Below are positions 1 to 7,549 of a DNA stretch of 13,786 nt, in pieces. The notes below the pieces were generated by a model. It was not told where the DNA came from, did not search any database, and saw nothing but the letters and a program-made list of their open reading frames with translations. Position 1 is the stretch's first letter. Each line of letters starts with the position of its first letter. The position numbers and the translations under genes were made by a program. This DNA is from Methanosarcinales archaeon (GTDB lineage Archaea > Halobacteriota > Methanosarcinia > Methanosarcinales > Methanocomedenaceae): the NCBI GenBank assembly GCA_030666885.1, contig DAOUWY010000023.1, forward strand, positions 1 to 13,786. Reading direction: 5' to 3'.

Positions 1-1286
1 AATAAAAAGTCCCTACATTCGAGTTTATCATTATATATGGCAGAAGAAGGGTAGGTAAAACAGAACTGGTACTCCAGGCAACAAAAAACACCAACAGAAT
101 CTACTATCTGGCAGTGGGTGCAAAGAACCTGGAACGCTTCTATGACCTGTGTACCCGACAGTACCCGGAGGTTTCAAAGTTAAGAATGGACTGGGAAGTG
201 CTCATCGAATACCTAAGGGACACGGTAGATGTGGTTGTCATAGATGAATTCCAGAATATGATCCGGGAAGATGCAAATATACTCAACATATTCCAGTCCG
301 TCACAGATACCGTACTTAATGATTCCAGGTTAAAATTATTCATTCTGGACTCATCAGTCTCAATAATCACTTCCAGGGTATTTGATTATAAAAGTCCGCT
401 TTACGGACGGAGGACCGGATCCATAAATCTCAAGGCTGTTTCCTTTTTTGACCTTCACGAGTTCTATCCGGACCTTGATATCAAAGAGCTCATTGAGATA
501 TACGGTTTTGCTGATGGAATTCCCTTTTATCTTATAAAGCTCGATGACCGTCTCTGGCCGTGGCTTGAAAAGGAAACCAGGAATAAGAACAGCTTCCTGA
601 AGTATGAAGTGGATTTTATAATGATGTATGAATTTGAGGATGTAAGCACCTATAAATTGATACTGGAAGCCATTGCCCATGGAAAAACAAAATTAGGAGA
701 TATCAAGGATTTCATTGGAGTTAAAAGGACAGATATCAGTCCTTATTTGAGAAACCTGATTGAAGTAGGGATGATCAAAAGAGAGATTCCTATTACTGAA
801 AAAGCCAAATCAAGGTTGGGAAGATACTATATATATGATAACTTCCTGAAATTCTGGTTCAGGTTTATTTATCCGAATATAAGTGCCATTGAGGAGGGGA
901 TATTTGATATTGACCTGATAAAACGTGACTACAATAGATATCTGGGTGGTATTTTTGAGGATGTGGTAAAACAATTCCTTATAAGAGAAAAGAATAAGAT
1001 ATTCAATTTTACAAGAATTGGTAAATGGTGGCACAGGGAGCGAGAGATAGATGTGGTTGCCATGAACGAATTAAACGGAGTAATTCTTTTCCTGGATTGC
1101 AAATGGCAGGACCTGAAACAAAAAGAGGCGGGTAAGATACTGGCAGAACTGGCTGATAAATCAAGATATGTTCAGTGGAACAATGATAACAGGATAGAAC
1201 ATTTTGGCATATTAGGAAGGAAAATCGAGAACAAGGGGGAGTTGCGAAGTAGAGGTTATCTGGCCTTTGACCTGGAGGATTTCTAA
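1..1286 (+). CDS. Archaeal ATPase (ATPase_2 / DUF234 family), 5' end missing
   Basis: A P-loop ATPase whose beginning lies outside the window. The reading frame runs from base 6. Its Walker A motif GRRRVGKT is at bases 39-62, upstream of the first usable start codon (GTG at 114), so the true gene starts earlier. Walker B (VVVIDEF) is near bases 234-254. A winged-helix-like middle (about bases 650-800) precedes a C-terminal DUF234 segment containing IGKWWHREREID and LDCKW, that is EID followed by DxK, the arrangement of a PD-(D/E)xK nuclease fold. Such ATPases are abundant in variable regions of archaeal genomes; their role is not established. A TAA stands in frame at 3-5, just before Walker A, where relatives continue; one C missing from the CCC run at 11-13 would explain it (AAT AAA AAG TCC CCT reads on in frame). 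The gene may therefore be frameshifted. Family assignment is firm; intactness is uncertain. Confidence 0.85.
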
Positions 1287-1378
1287 TGGCTTCGATTGAT
1301 GTCGATGATAATGGTGAGGAAGATGAACAAATTCCTCCCCTCGGTCGGATTTTCTTGAGTACACCAAGTTATACTTGA
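1286..1378 (+). CDS. Possible 30-residue ORF coupled to the ATPase
   Basis: An ATG at 1286 overlaps the TAA stop of the ATPase (TAATG), and GGAGGAT sits at 1274-1280, well spaced for a ribosome binding site. The ORF encodes about 30 residues, acidic at the start (MASIDVDDNGEEDEQ), and ends in TGA at 1376-1378. I recognise no family. The GGAGG also encodes the last residues of the ATPase, so the match to a ribosome binding site may be chance. It could equally be leftover sequence from a longer downstream gene. Weak call. Confidence 0.2.
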   Translation: MASIDVDDNGEEDEQIPPLGRIFLSTPSYT

Positions 1379-1452
1379 TATGCTATAAAATATATCGTTG
1401 GCATATAATAATTTATTAGTTGATATGGGTTTTGGAACAGCCTGTTAACAAG

Positions 1453-1462
1453 AAAATATATA
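1453..1462 (+). promoter_or_regulatory. TATA box for the prf1 operon
   Basis: AAAATATATA lies about 50 bases before the ATG at 1511. Transcription starting about 25 bases downstream would give a short leader holding GGAGAT (1495-1500) as ribosome binding site. A second TATA-like stretch (CTATAAAATATA, about 1382-1394) lies further upstream and is an alternative. Confidence 0.45.
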
Positions 1463-1510
1463 GGCGATGCACTGTATCTACAATTGTCTTGTCAGGAGAT
1501 ATTAACATAT

Positions 1511-2758
1511 ATGTCAGAATCAGATGCTCATAAACGTTATGAATTCAAACGTCAGCTTGAAAAACTGCGGTCAAAGAAGGGCAGGGGTACAGAACTCATA
1601 TCCCTGTACATACCCCACGATAAGCAGATATCTGACGTAGTAGCCCAGCTTAGGGATGAACATGGCCAGGCAGCCAACATAAAATCAAAGATCACCAGGA
1701 CCAATGTGCAAAGTGCACTGGAGAGCCTGATGTCCAGATTGAGGTACATCCCAAAATCACCACCCAGCGGGGTTGTACTGTTTACCGGTGCAGTGGATGT
1801 GGGAAGTAACAAGACCGACCTGCAGAGTTTTACTGTGGAACCTCCCGAGCCCCTGATATCATACAAGTACCATTGTGATTCTGGTTTTTACCTTGAGACG
1901 CTTGAGGATATGCTGACAGATAAGATGACCTATGGCCTGCTGGTGCTGGATCGCAGGGAAGCCACAGTCGGTCTGCTCAAGGGCAAGCGTATAGAGGCCA
2001 TGGACCACATGACCTCAAACGTGCCGGGTAAGCAGCGTAAGGGCGGCCAGAGCGCCCACCGTTTCCAGCAATTGCGGCTGATAGCCATTCATGATTTTTA
2101 TAAGCGTATAGGTGATGCCGCCAGCAAAGTATTCCTCGCTGTTGACCACAAGAACCTGGAAGCTATACTCATAGGTGGTCCTTCACCCACTAAAGAAGAA
2201 TTCGAGGACGGGGAATATTTCCACCATGAACTTCAAAAGAAGATACTGGGATTGTTCGACACTTCATATACGGACGAAAGCGGGCTGTCCGAACTGGTAG
2301 ATAATGCTTCAGATGCACTGATGAACCTGGATGTTATCAAGGAAAAGAAGTTAATGGAACGCTTCCTTAAGGAACTTGTAGGGGATATCGGACTGGCAGC
2401 ATATGGTGAGGATGAGGTCAGGAGCAACCTCCAGATGGGGTCAGTTGAAGTGCTGCTGATGTCAGAGGATCTGCGAAGGGAGAGACTGAACACAAAGTGT
2501 ACCCAGTGTGGTGATGTGGGCGCTGTGACCGTGACACGTAGGCCGGGAGAGGATAACCCGGAACTGGCTCACTGTAAGAACTGTAATGGTACAGTCAAGG
2601 TCACTGATTCCATTGATGTGGTGGATGAACTCTCTACGCTGGCGGACCAGATGAGCACGCAGATTGAGTTTATTTCCACTGATTTTGAAGAGGGCGCACA
2701 GTTGATGAATGCCTTCGGGGGAATGGCAGCTATTTTGAGATATAAGACCAGTGTATAG
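1511..2758 (+). CDS. prf1: Peptide chain release factor aRF1
   Basis: Archaeal class I release factor, which reads all three stop codons in the ribosomal A site and triggers hydrolysis of peptidyl-tRNA. From ATG 1511 it has 415 residues, the usual family length. NIKS, the stop-codon-recognition motif, is at residues 56-59 of domain 1, and GGQ, the catalytic motif contacting the peptidyl-transferase centre, at 178-180. A C-terminal zinc-ribbon-like pair CxxC...CxxC is at residues 330/333 and 355/358 (CTQC, CKNC). An upstream TTG at 1484 is in frame, but ATG 1511 is chosen because GGAGAT at 1495-1500 serves it and no family N-terminus needs the extra nine residues. The gene is followed 17 bases later by a CDIN1-like gene on the same strand. 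Its composition is GC-richer than the accessory genes around it. It ends in TAG, so amber is a normal stop here. Confidence 0.97.
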   Translation: MSESDAHKRYEFKRQLEKLRSKKGRGTELISLYIPHDKQISDVVAQLRDEHGQAANIKSKITRTNVQSALESLMSRLRYIPKSPPSGVVLFTGAVDVGSNKTDLQSFTVEPPEPLISYKYHCDSGFYLETLEDMLTDKMTYGLLVLDRREATVGLLKGKRIEAMDHMTSNVPGKQRKGGQSAHRFQQLRLIAIHDFYKRIGDAASKVFLAVDHKNLEAILIGGPSPTKEEFEDGEYFHHELQKKILGLFDTSYTDESGLSELVDNASDALMNLDVIKEKKLMERFLKELVGDIGLAAYGEDEVRSNLQMGSVEVLLMSEDLRRERLNTKCTQCGDVGAVTVTRRPGEDNPELAHCKNCNGTVKVTDSIDVVDELSTLADQMSTQIEFISTDFEEGAQLMNAFGGMAAILRYKTSV

Positions 2759-2775
2759 CCTTTAGACTAAGAAAA

Positions 2776-3555
2776 ATGAATGAGCGAAAATACAAGAAGA
2801 TATATGAAAAATTGAAATGTTTTGAAGATATCAAAAGAATATCAAAGGCATATTCGGTTAACACGGGGGCCATCTCCAATATACTTCACCTGAAAACTGT
2901 AAGGAATGTGAGAAAATACCACAGCCGTATAGTTAATAAAGCTCCCGCCCTTGTCAGGTCATGGAAAAGGGGAGACACCATACTGGAACTTGCCAGTAAG
3001 AATAATTTCCCGCCTGCGCTTTTGGCATCTATCATGCTTAAGGAAATGGGTTATAAGAGCAAAACTGTGATAAAAAACCCTGAAGTACTTGAGGATAAAC
3101 GGTTAAGATATGAACTGATTAAGGCAATTGAGGTGGATTTCTGCTTTTCGCCGAGAGCCCATTCAGTGCAGAGTGGCCAGGGCAGGATGGGTGAGGACCT
3201 GATCCATGAATGGCTTATGCACTGTGGCCTGGAATTTATTACAGAATCTGATATGAGCAAAGAACCCAACACCAAGACCCCTGATTTTTTGCTTTCTGAG
3301 CCTTATAAGGTTTACGGGATTGATGTAATGTGGATTGAAAGTAAGGCTGTGTTCGCTGATGAAAAGGAGCATAAGAGGTACCAGCTCAAACAGTTCAGTT
3401 TTTATGAGGACCTGTTCGGGCCGGGAATGGTGGTTTACTGGTATGGTTTTCTTGATACCCTTGTCCCGAATAATTATTTGATAACAGACTATACGTTCTT
3501 TGAAGTTATGGGTTATGATGTGGATAGGTTAATTAATCGCACATTAATGTGGTAG
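2776..3555 (+). CDS. TPD-motif nuclease-family protein, archaeal homologue of CDIN1/C15orf41
   Basis: A 259-residue protein resembling the archaeal branch of the TPD family, whose human member CDIN1 (C15orf41) is mutated in congenital dyserythropoietic anaemia type I. The N-terminal half (about residues 1-95) is helical and looks like two helix-turn-helix units (IKRISKAYSVNTGAISNIL; ILELASKNNFPPALLASIML). The C-terminal half carries a PD-(D/E)xK-like core: a conserved Glu in GRMGED (residue 140), KTPDF at 167-171 with the family's TPD motif, IESK at 187-190 supplying the ExK, and YWYGF at 221-225. These are the features of Holliday-junction-resolvase-like nucleases; activity is inferred, not shown. 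The gene follows prf1 by 17 bases without a clear ribosome binding site, suggesting one transcript. It ends in TAG. Family assignment rests on motif recognition from memory. Confidence 0.85.
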   Translation: MNERKYKKIYEKLKCFEDIKRISKAYSVNTGAISNILHLKTVRNVRKYHSRIVNKAPALVRSWKRGDTILELASKNNFPPALLASIMLKEMGYKSKTVIKNPEVLEDKRLRYELIKAIEVDFCFSPRAHSVQSGQGRMGEDLIHEWLMHCGLEFITESDMSKEPNTKTPDFLLSEPYKVYGIDVMWIESKAVFADEKEHKRYQLKQFSFYEDLFGPGMVVYWYGFLDTLVPNNYLITDYTFFEVMGYDVDRLINRTLMW

Positions 3556-3624
3556 TTGGTGTGGCGCAGGAAAGACCATTCCATTCCATCAAACGTTGCA
3601 GTATAAATAACTACCAGACAAAAT

Positions 3625-3688
3625 TGATCTAAATCGTTATATCCCACAGCTCTGCTGCGGTTGGGACAAGCTATGGTCAATGCAACTT
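3625..3688 (-). repeat. Dispersed repeat copy C (minus orientation)
   Basis: Read on the minus strand this shares AGTTGC, then CCCAACCGCAGCAG, then GGG-TATA and AGATCA in the same order as the copy at 7479-7537, with a short insertion between AGTTGC and the core. The core folds into a hairpin. No transposase is attached. A remnant of an insertion-sequence end or a MITE-like element is the simplest reading; the element family is not identified. Confidence 0.5.
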
Positions 3689-3731
3689 CAGTAGCCTGAG
3701 ACATGAGATACCACGCAGCTTTGCTGTGGGG
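3643..3731. repeat. Two hairpins in inverted orientation (REP/MITE-like pair)
   Basis: CCCACAGC-tct-GCTGCGG-TTGGG (3643-3665) and CCACGCAGC-ttt-GCTGTGGGG (3711-3731) each fold on a CAGC/GCTG stem with a 3-base loop. The second is the approximate reverse complement of the first, so the pair forms imperfect terminal inverted repeats around about 45 bases. This resembles a REP pair or the end structure of a small mobile element. It lies between the CDIN1-like gene and the methyltransferase. Confidence 0.55.
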
Positions 3732-3801
3732 AGCTTTATTTTGAGTTTTCATTTCATTAAGCACGGAGTGCAATCAAAGAAAAGAATTTATGAGGTTGCC
3801 G

Positions 3802-4479
3802 ATGGAAGTATTTATAAAAAATAAAGTTTATTCAAATTATATTATGAAAGATTGGAATACATTGTATAAAGAAAAGGGAATTGTACAAAAAGAACCTTCT
3901 GCAAAAGTATGTGGTGCTATCAAATTTTTTAATAAAAACGGATCGAAAAAAATTCTTGATTTAGGCTGTGGCACTGGAAGGCATACAACACTTTTAGTGA
4001 AAGAAAATTTTGAAGTATATGGTTGTGATAATTCTGAAGGTGCTTTGAAAATTATTAAAGAAATTTTGGCAGATAATGAATTTAGATTATGTGATATGAC
4101 TAAACTTCCATATGAGGATGAGTATTTTGATGGAATTATATGCTATCAAGTGATACAGCATGGAAAAATTGCTGATATAAAAAAATCAATCTCTGAAATG
4201 TATCGTGTATTGAAGAAAGGAGGGTATTTATTTTTAGTGGTAATATCAACAAAACACCCAAAATTTCAAACTGGTGAAGAAATAGAACCAAATACTAAAA
4301 TTAATACTGATGATATTGATGGATATATGCCACATCACTTTTTTTCTGAATTAGAAATTAGGGAATTATTTAGTAAAAATGAGATAATCAAATTAAATCA
4401 TTTTGAGGGACAAAGTGAAATAAATCCATCAAGTAGAATGGCTTCTTGGGAACTATACGCGAGACGACCACCTTTCTAA
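3802..4479 (+). CDS. Class I SAM-dependent methyltransferase
   Basis: A single-domain Rossmann-fold methyltransferase of about 225 residues. Motif I is ILDLGCGTGRHT (about residues 51-62), with the ribose-binding acidic residue in VYGCD (76) at the end of the next strand, and the RVLKKGGYLFLV strand typical of the UbiE/Methyltransf_11 group later on. The N-terminal stretch MKDWNTLYKEKG is common at the start of this family, so ATG 3844 is also possible; 3802 is preferred because GAGGT at 3792-3796 precedes it at good spacing. The substrate cannot be told from sequence. The gene is much richer in A and T and in AAA, ATT and GAA codons than prf1 or the radical SAM gene, and it is bracketed by two copies of a dispersed repeat, both of which suggest recent acquisition. 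Confidence 0.85.
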   Translation: MEVFIKNKVYSNYIMKDWNTLYKEKGIVQKEPSAKVCGAIKFFNKNGSKKILDLGCGTGRHTTLLVKENFEVYGCDNSEGALKIIKEILADNEFRLCDMTKLPYEDEYFDGIICYQVIQHGKIADIKKSISEMYRVLKKGGYLFLVVISTKHPKFQTGEEIEPNTKINTDDIDGYMPHHFFSELEIRELFSKNEIIKLNHFEGQSEINPSSRMASWELYARRPPF

Positions 4480-4498
4480 GAAAACTCAAACTCAATTG

Positions 4499-4528
4499 AA
4501 ACTAACATTGAAAAAATCCTGTTAGTTT
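4499..4528. terminator. Perfect 9-bp hairpin after the methyltransferase
   Basis: AAACTAACA (4499-4507) and TGTTAGTTT (4520-4528) form a perfect 9-bp inverted repeat around a 12-base AT-rich loop, 19 bases after the methyltransferase stop codon. It could end or stabilise the transcript. Intrinsic hairpin terminators are not standard in archaea, so the function is open. Confidence 0.45.
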
Positions 4529-4529
4529 C

Positions 4530-4564
4530 GTCGCCAGTTACAAACGAAGTGGAGTTCTGGCGAC
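4530..4564. repeat. Second tandem hairpin, GTCGCCAG / CTGGCGAC
   Basis: A perfect 8-bp GC-rich inverted repeat (4530-4537 with 4557-4564, 19-base loop) starts two bases after the previous hairpin. Two adjacent strong hairpins in an AT-rich intergenic region suggest a structured RNA, an element end or a transcription boundary. No coding sequence overlaps them. Confidence 0.45.
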
Positions 4565-4613
4565 CTGCGACCACAGAGTTTTGATTTTGGCCCCCCTTTC
4601 AGGAAAATATGTC

Positions 4614-4672
4614 AAAAGTTGCGACGGCACACACAACCACATCAGAACAACGAAGTATAGTTATTAAGATCA
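4614..4672 (+). repeat. Dispersed repeat copy A
   Basis: About 59 bases beginning AAAAGTTGCGACGGCACAC and ending AGTATAGTTATTAAGATCA. It matches 7479-7537 along its length with scattered substitutions and two compensating one-base gaps. The central hairpin seen in the other copies is degenerate here. The rest of the gap to the gene at 4798 shows only a TATA-like ACTTTAATATTA near 4753-4764, placed correctly for that gene's promoter. Confidence 0.6.
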
Positions 4673-4797
4673 CAACTTAAGTATTTCGCCAACTATATAA
4701 TCAAGTATAGCATTTCCAGAATAAATTGAAAAATTTCCTGGTGTTAGGGAGAAACTTTAATATTACCTATTTCGATGGATAATGGTATGGTGTTCTT

Positions 4798-5226
4798 ATG
4801 AAGGAGATTGAATCTGACCTGGCCAAAGTGAAGATACCCAAAGGGTACCGGATGTCTGTAATAAAAATGTATTTCTGGGTAGGGCTTATTTCAGCACTAC
4901 TTCTCAGACTGGTGATAATTGCCGACCATTACGGGGATTTTTATGCACGGGTATTGTGGTATCTGGGAGTGTTAGGTTACCTGTGGTTCTTTGCACACCG
5001 GTATCACATTGGTAAGCGTAGGTTCGGGGTGATAAGGGACATGGGATTACTTGAGAAGATAGAAACCCGTGAACCTCTCACTGAAGAGGATTTTGAGGGA
5101 TTGAATTATGTTATGTGGAGTCTTTCTGTGTCCAAGGAGCGGTTGAATTATCTTGTTATCTTTGCATTTTCAGTTATCGCTATACTTGTGTCGCTTGTAC
5201 TGGATCTGGGGATTATTGAAGTTTGA
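4798..5226 (+). CDS. Small membrane protein, three predicted helices, function unknown
   Basis: A 142-residue protein I do not recognise. Hydrophobic stretches at about residues 22-43 (ending LLLRLVIIA), 50-67 (VLWYLGVLGYLWFFA) and 117-140 (YLVIFAFSVIAILVSLV) predict three transmembrane helices. A charged loop of about 45 residues between helices 2 and 3 contains GKRRFGVIRDMG and an acidic LTEEDFEG stretch. The N-terminal 16 residues are soluble and charged. There is no signal peptide, metal motif or catalytic motif that I can see. GGTG at 4788-4791 can serve ATG 4798, and a TATA-like stretch lies about 40 bases upstream. It is an isolated gene, followed directly by a gene remnant. Composition is like the host's core genes rather than the AT-rich insertions. 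Confidence 0.75.
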   Translation: MKEIESDLAKVKIPKGYRMSVIKMYFWVGLISALLLRLVIIADHYGDFYARVLWYLGVLGYLWFFAHRYHIGKRRFGVIRDMGLLEKIETREPLTEEDFEGLNYVMWSLSVSKERLNYLVIFAFSVIAILVSLVLDLGIIEV

Positions 5227-5239
5227 GGGTGGTTGGACC

Positions 5240-5425
5240 GACCTCACATCTATAATCTATTTTACACCAAACCCACAGGCTTTAGAAGGGGGCAAGGTCA
5301 TAGTCACCTTCAACGGGGCACGGTTCGACCTTCCATTTATTGAGCAACATCTGTCAGGTGTCAGTTTTGACTAGCTTCGTATCGACCTGCTATATCTTTC
5401 ATTGATGGAAAATGCATATCAGTAG
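5240..5425 (+). pseudogene. Remnant of an RNase H-like 3'-5' exonuclease (YprB/RNase_H_2 type)
   Basis: The frame holding VIVTFNGARFDLPFIEQHL (about 5300-5350) matches the Asp-containing core of RNase H-like exonucleases related to PF13482, which typically reads Y/F-NG-x-x-FD-L-P. A TAG at 5372-5374 interrupts the frame, but the family pattern continues after it as LRIDLLYLS, the next conserved Asp block, until a TAG at 5423-5425. The N- and C-terminal parts of such a domain are missing. The remnant starts within about 15 bases of the membrane protein's stop codon with no start codon of its own, so it is a decayed fragment rather than a working gene. Confidence 0.6.
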
Positions 5426-5434
5426 ATAGAATAG

Positions 5435-5460
5435 GAGACATTTAAATATATTTTAGTCTC
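5435..5460. repeat. GAGAC / GTCTC inverted repeat with AT-rich centre
   Basis: GAGAC (5435-5439) and GTCTC (5456-5460) flank a 16-base A/T stretch containing TTTAAATATA. It lies downstream of the minus-strand SWIM gene and could mark its transcript end; the centre also looks like a TATA box, but no plus-strand gene follows. Function not resolved. Confidence 0.3.
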
Positions 5461-5486
5461 TACATAAGCAAAAGCAATGTAAGGAG

Positions 5487-7430
5487 TTAAATTGACATCT
5501 CAAACTCTTTTCTCATCATATCAATAAGCTTCTTCTTACCTTTATTCTCAGCAGCAAATGACCTGATACATCTAACCCAATCTGATTCTTTCCCTATTGA
5601 TAAACAAATTCGTCTCATTATTTTAAAAAGAAAAACAACCTTATCATAATGGATATGAGATCTGAGAATATCCTCATTAATCCGAATCCTGCACAGCGAT
5701 GCTCCCTGTTTTGGTGATTTCTTTGCAACAGCACAGGCAACTTGCCCCACTACCTCTACTGGCATATTAGTCATAAATTTCATTACAAGAGCAGCAGACA
5801 ATTCAGGATATCTATCCAACAGGTATGGTATTAGCATAAGCGCATTTCTATAGGATCCTTTTTTTATTATACTGTTACACAGATTCTCAAGAGTATTCAT
5901 ATCTAAAAGACCTGTCATAACCTTGAGTAATGTATCCATAGGTGGACCTGCATTTATCCATCCACGCTCTATTGCTATTTTTGTAAGTAGACTTTATTCA
6001 ACTTCCATGCCATTGTCCACGGCTGTTTTAGAAACTTCGATAATGATACGGGATGAGATTTTCGGCTCTTTCAATATTACATCAATGGCAGTTTGTAAAT
6101 CCCCATCATGCAGCATTGCCGAAACGACAGCATCTCTATTTGGCATGTTTATTAGCATTGCAGCTTTAAAATCCTCTAATTTGCCAATTCCTGAAAACAC
6201 TTCTTTTATTTTTTCATAGTCATCTTCATAAAAATACCGGGACATTAAATCAAAAGCAACATCAATGGAGGTTGAAAAATCAACAATATCTGCTTTTTGA
6301 TCTATTACGATACTGGCAATTGAGAAATACAGTTTCTGTAAATTGTTAAATGATCCTCCGGATAATGCCATCCCTTTTTTTATTATATCAAAAGCATCTC
6401 CATATCTTTCTTCTCCAATCAGCACATTTGCCAGTCGAATATGGTCATCCCTGGTAACAAGTTCAAATTGAGCAAGACGCATTTTCTCCTGCGGCATTCC
6501 AATATGTGCATACAGACCGATCAGTATCTGGATAATATTATTCTTTTTATATTGATAATGGGATTCACTGGCATATTTTTTTTCAGCATTTAATTTTTCC
6601 AGCAAGTATTCCTCTGCATGCGGAATATTATCCTTATTAACAATACCAAATAGCATATCCCATGAATCCAGACCGTAATCTTCATTGTTTGCAATATCCA
6701 GTATAGTTTTTAGGAGTATGTCCTTGTAGGCCTGGTCATTGATCTGTTTCATGCATTGATTAAAATCACACACACATTGAATTGCAAATTCGCCCATACT
6801 GCCACCCGAATCGTCAGCCCCTTGATCAAATGCGGTTATGCAGCCCTTTATCAATTCCAGATGTATCTCAGCAGCGTTTTCATATAATTCTTTGTCCATA
6901 AGCCCGTCAGCAATATCCTTTATTTCTTCAAGCTTGTGTACTGCATCCCATATATGATAATAATCAAGATCTTCACATACTATCCAGTCAATTTTGTTGG
7001 AAATAGCATCAATATTAATCTGTGGTCTTTCATCTGCATTTATTGAATATTCACAGACTATAGCAGGGTTATGATTGATTATTTGTTTAACAATATTGAT
7101 TATTTCATGTTTACTCATTGAATTCAGTGAAGTTATGAATTTATTAGAATCAGTAAATGATGAAGGTTCATGCACCCAATTTAGAAGAAGGGCCACTGCA
7201 TGTTTACATTTATATCCAACCGGACAGGTGCATCTTGTGTCTATTTCATTGTTATCAATAAAAGCCTTTACTTCATATGGTGTTTCCATACTTCCTATAA
7301 CACGTGCATAGAGAGTATTATCTAATATTACAGGTTCTATAACATAGCCGTTCTCATAGTAGTCAAGTCCTCTATAGAAGGTTCTTTCACTGAAACGATC
7401 CTTGATCATATCCTGGGTAACTTTCATCAT
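5487..7430 (-). pseudogene. SWIM zinc-finger protein interrupted by one in-frame TAA
   Basis: Read from ATG 7430, the frame encodes 478 residues and stops at TAA (5994-5996). The same frame, with no shift, then continues through 18 sense codons (SLLTKIAIERGWINAGPP) into a further 150 residues ending at 5487. The whole would be about 646 residues. The N-terminus carries a SWIM zinc finger, CxCx5CxH: C67, C69, C75, H77 in DTRCTCPVGYKCKHAVAL. The rest is helical with TPR-like repeats (for example RLANVLIGEERYGDAFDIIKK) that run on across the stop. Archaeal and bacterial SWIM proteins of this layout are thought to bind DNA or proteins; no enzyme activity is assigned. Either the gene is disabled or truncated, or the base is an error. 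The stretch 5487-5939 could also be translated on its own from ATG 5939. A TATA-like CTATAAAAAG is near 7460-7469. Confidence 0.75.
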
Positions 7431-7459
7431 ACTGAATCCCGGGGAATTTTTTTAAGACT

Positions 7460-7470
7460 TTTTATAGTAT
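7460..7470 (-). promoter_or_regulatory. TATA box for the SWIM protein gene
   Basis: On the minus strand ACTATAAAAAG lies about 30-40 bases before ATG 7430, so the transcript would have a very short leader. No convincing ribosome binding site is visible (GGGATTC only). Repeat copy B begins immediately upstream. Confidence 0.4.
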
Positions 7471-7478
7471 ATCAAGTT

Positions 7479-7537
7479 AAAAGTTGCGAAGGCACACCCA
7501 ACCGCAGCAGGTCTACGGGTATAGTTATGTAAGATCA
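7479..7537 (+). repeat. Dispersed repeat copy B
   Basis: Begins AAAAGTTGCGAAGGCACAC, has the core CCCAACCGCAGCAG, and ends GTATAGTTATGTAAGATCA. It is the best-preserved member of a three-copy family in this window (see 3625-3688 and 4614-4672). CCGCAG and CTACGG can form an imperfect hairpin around the core. It sits between the SWIM gene promoter and the end of the DUF2283 remnant. Confidence 0.6.
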
Positions 7538-7549
7538 AAAGATTTACTC

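Noticed and set aside
1484..1510. TTG at 1484 as the start of prf1
   Set aside because: ATG 1511 has a proper ribosome binding site (GGAGAT) and gives the normal aRF1 length.
3513..3773. An 86-codon minus-strand frame over the hairpin pair
   Set aside because: It overlaps the end of the CDIN1-like gene and the repeat copy; its translation is just the repeat sequence and shows no family.
5372..5374. Amber codon read as pyrrolysine
   Set aside because: The surrounding gene lacks both ends of its domain, and prf1 and the CDIN1-like gene end in TAG, so amber works as a stop here; no pyl genes are in the window.
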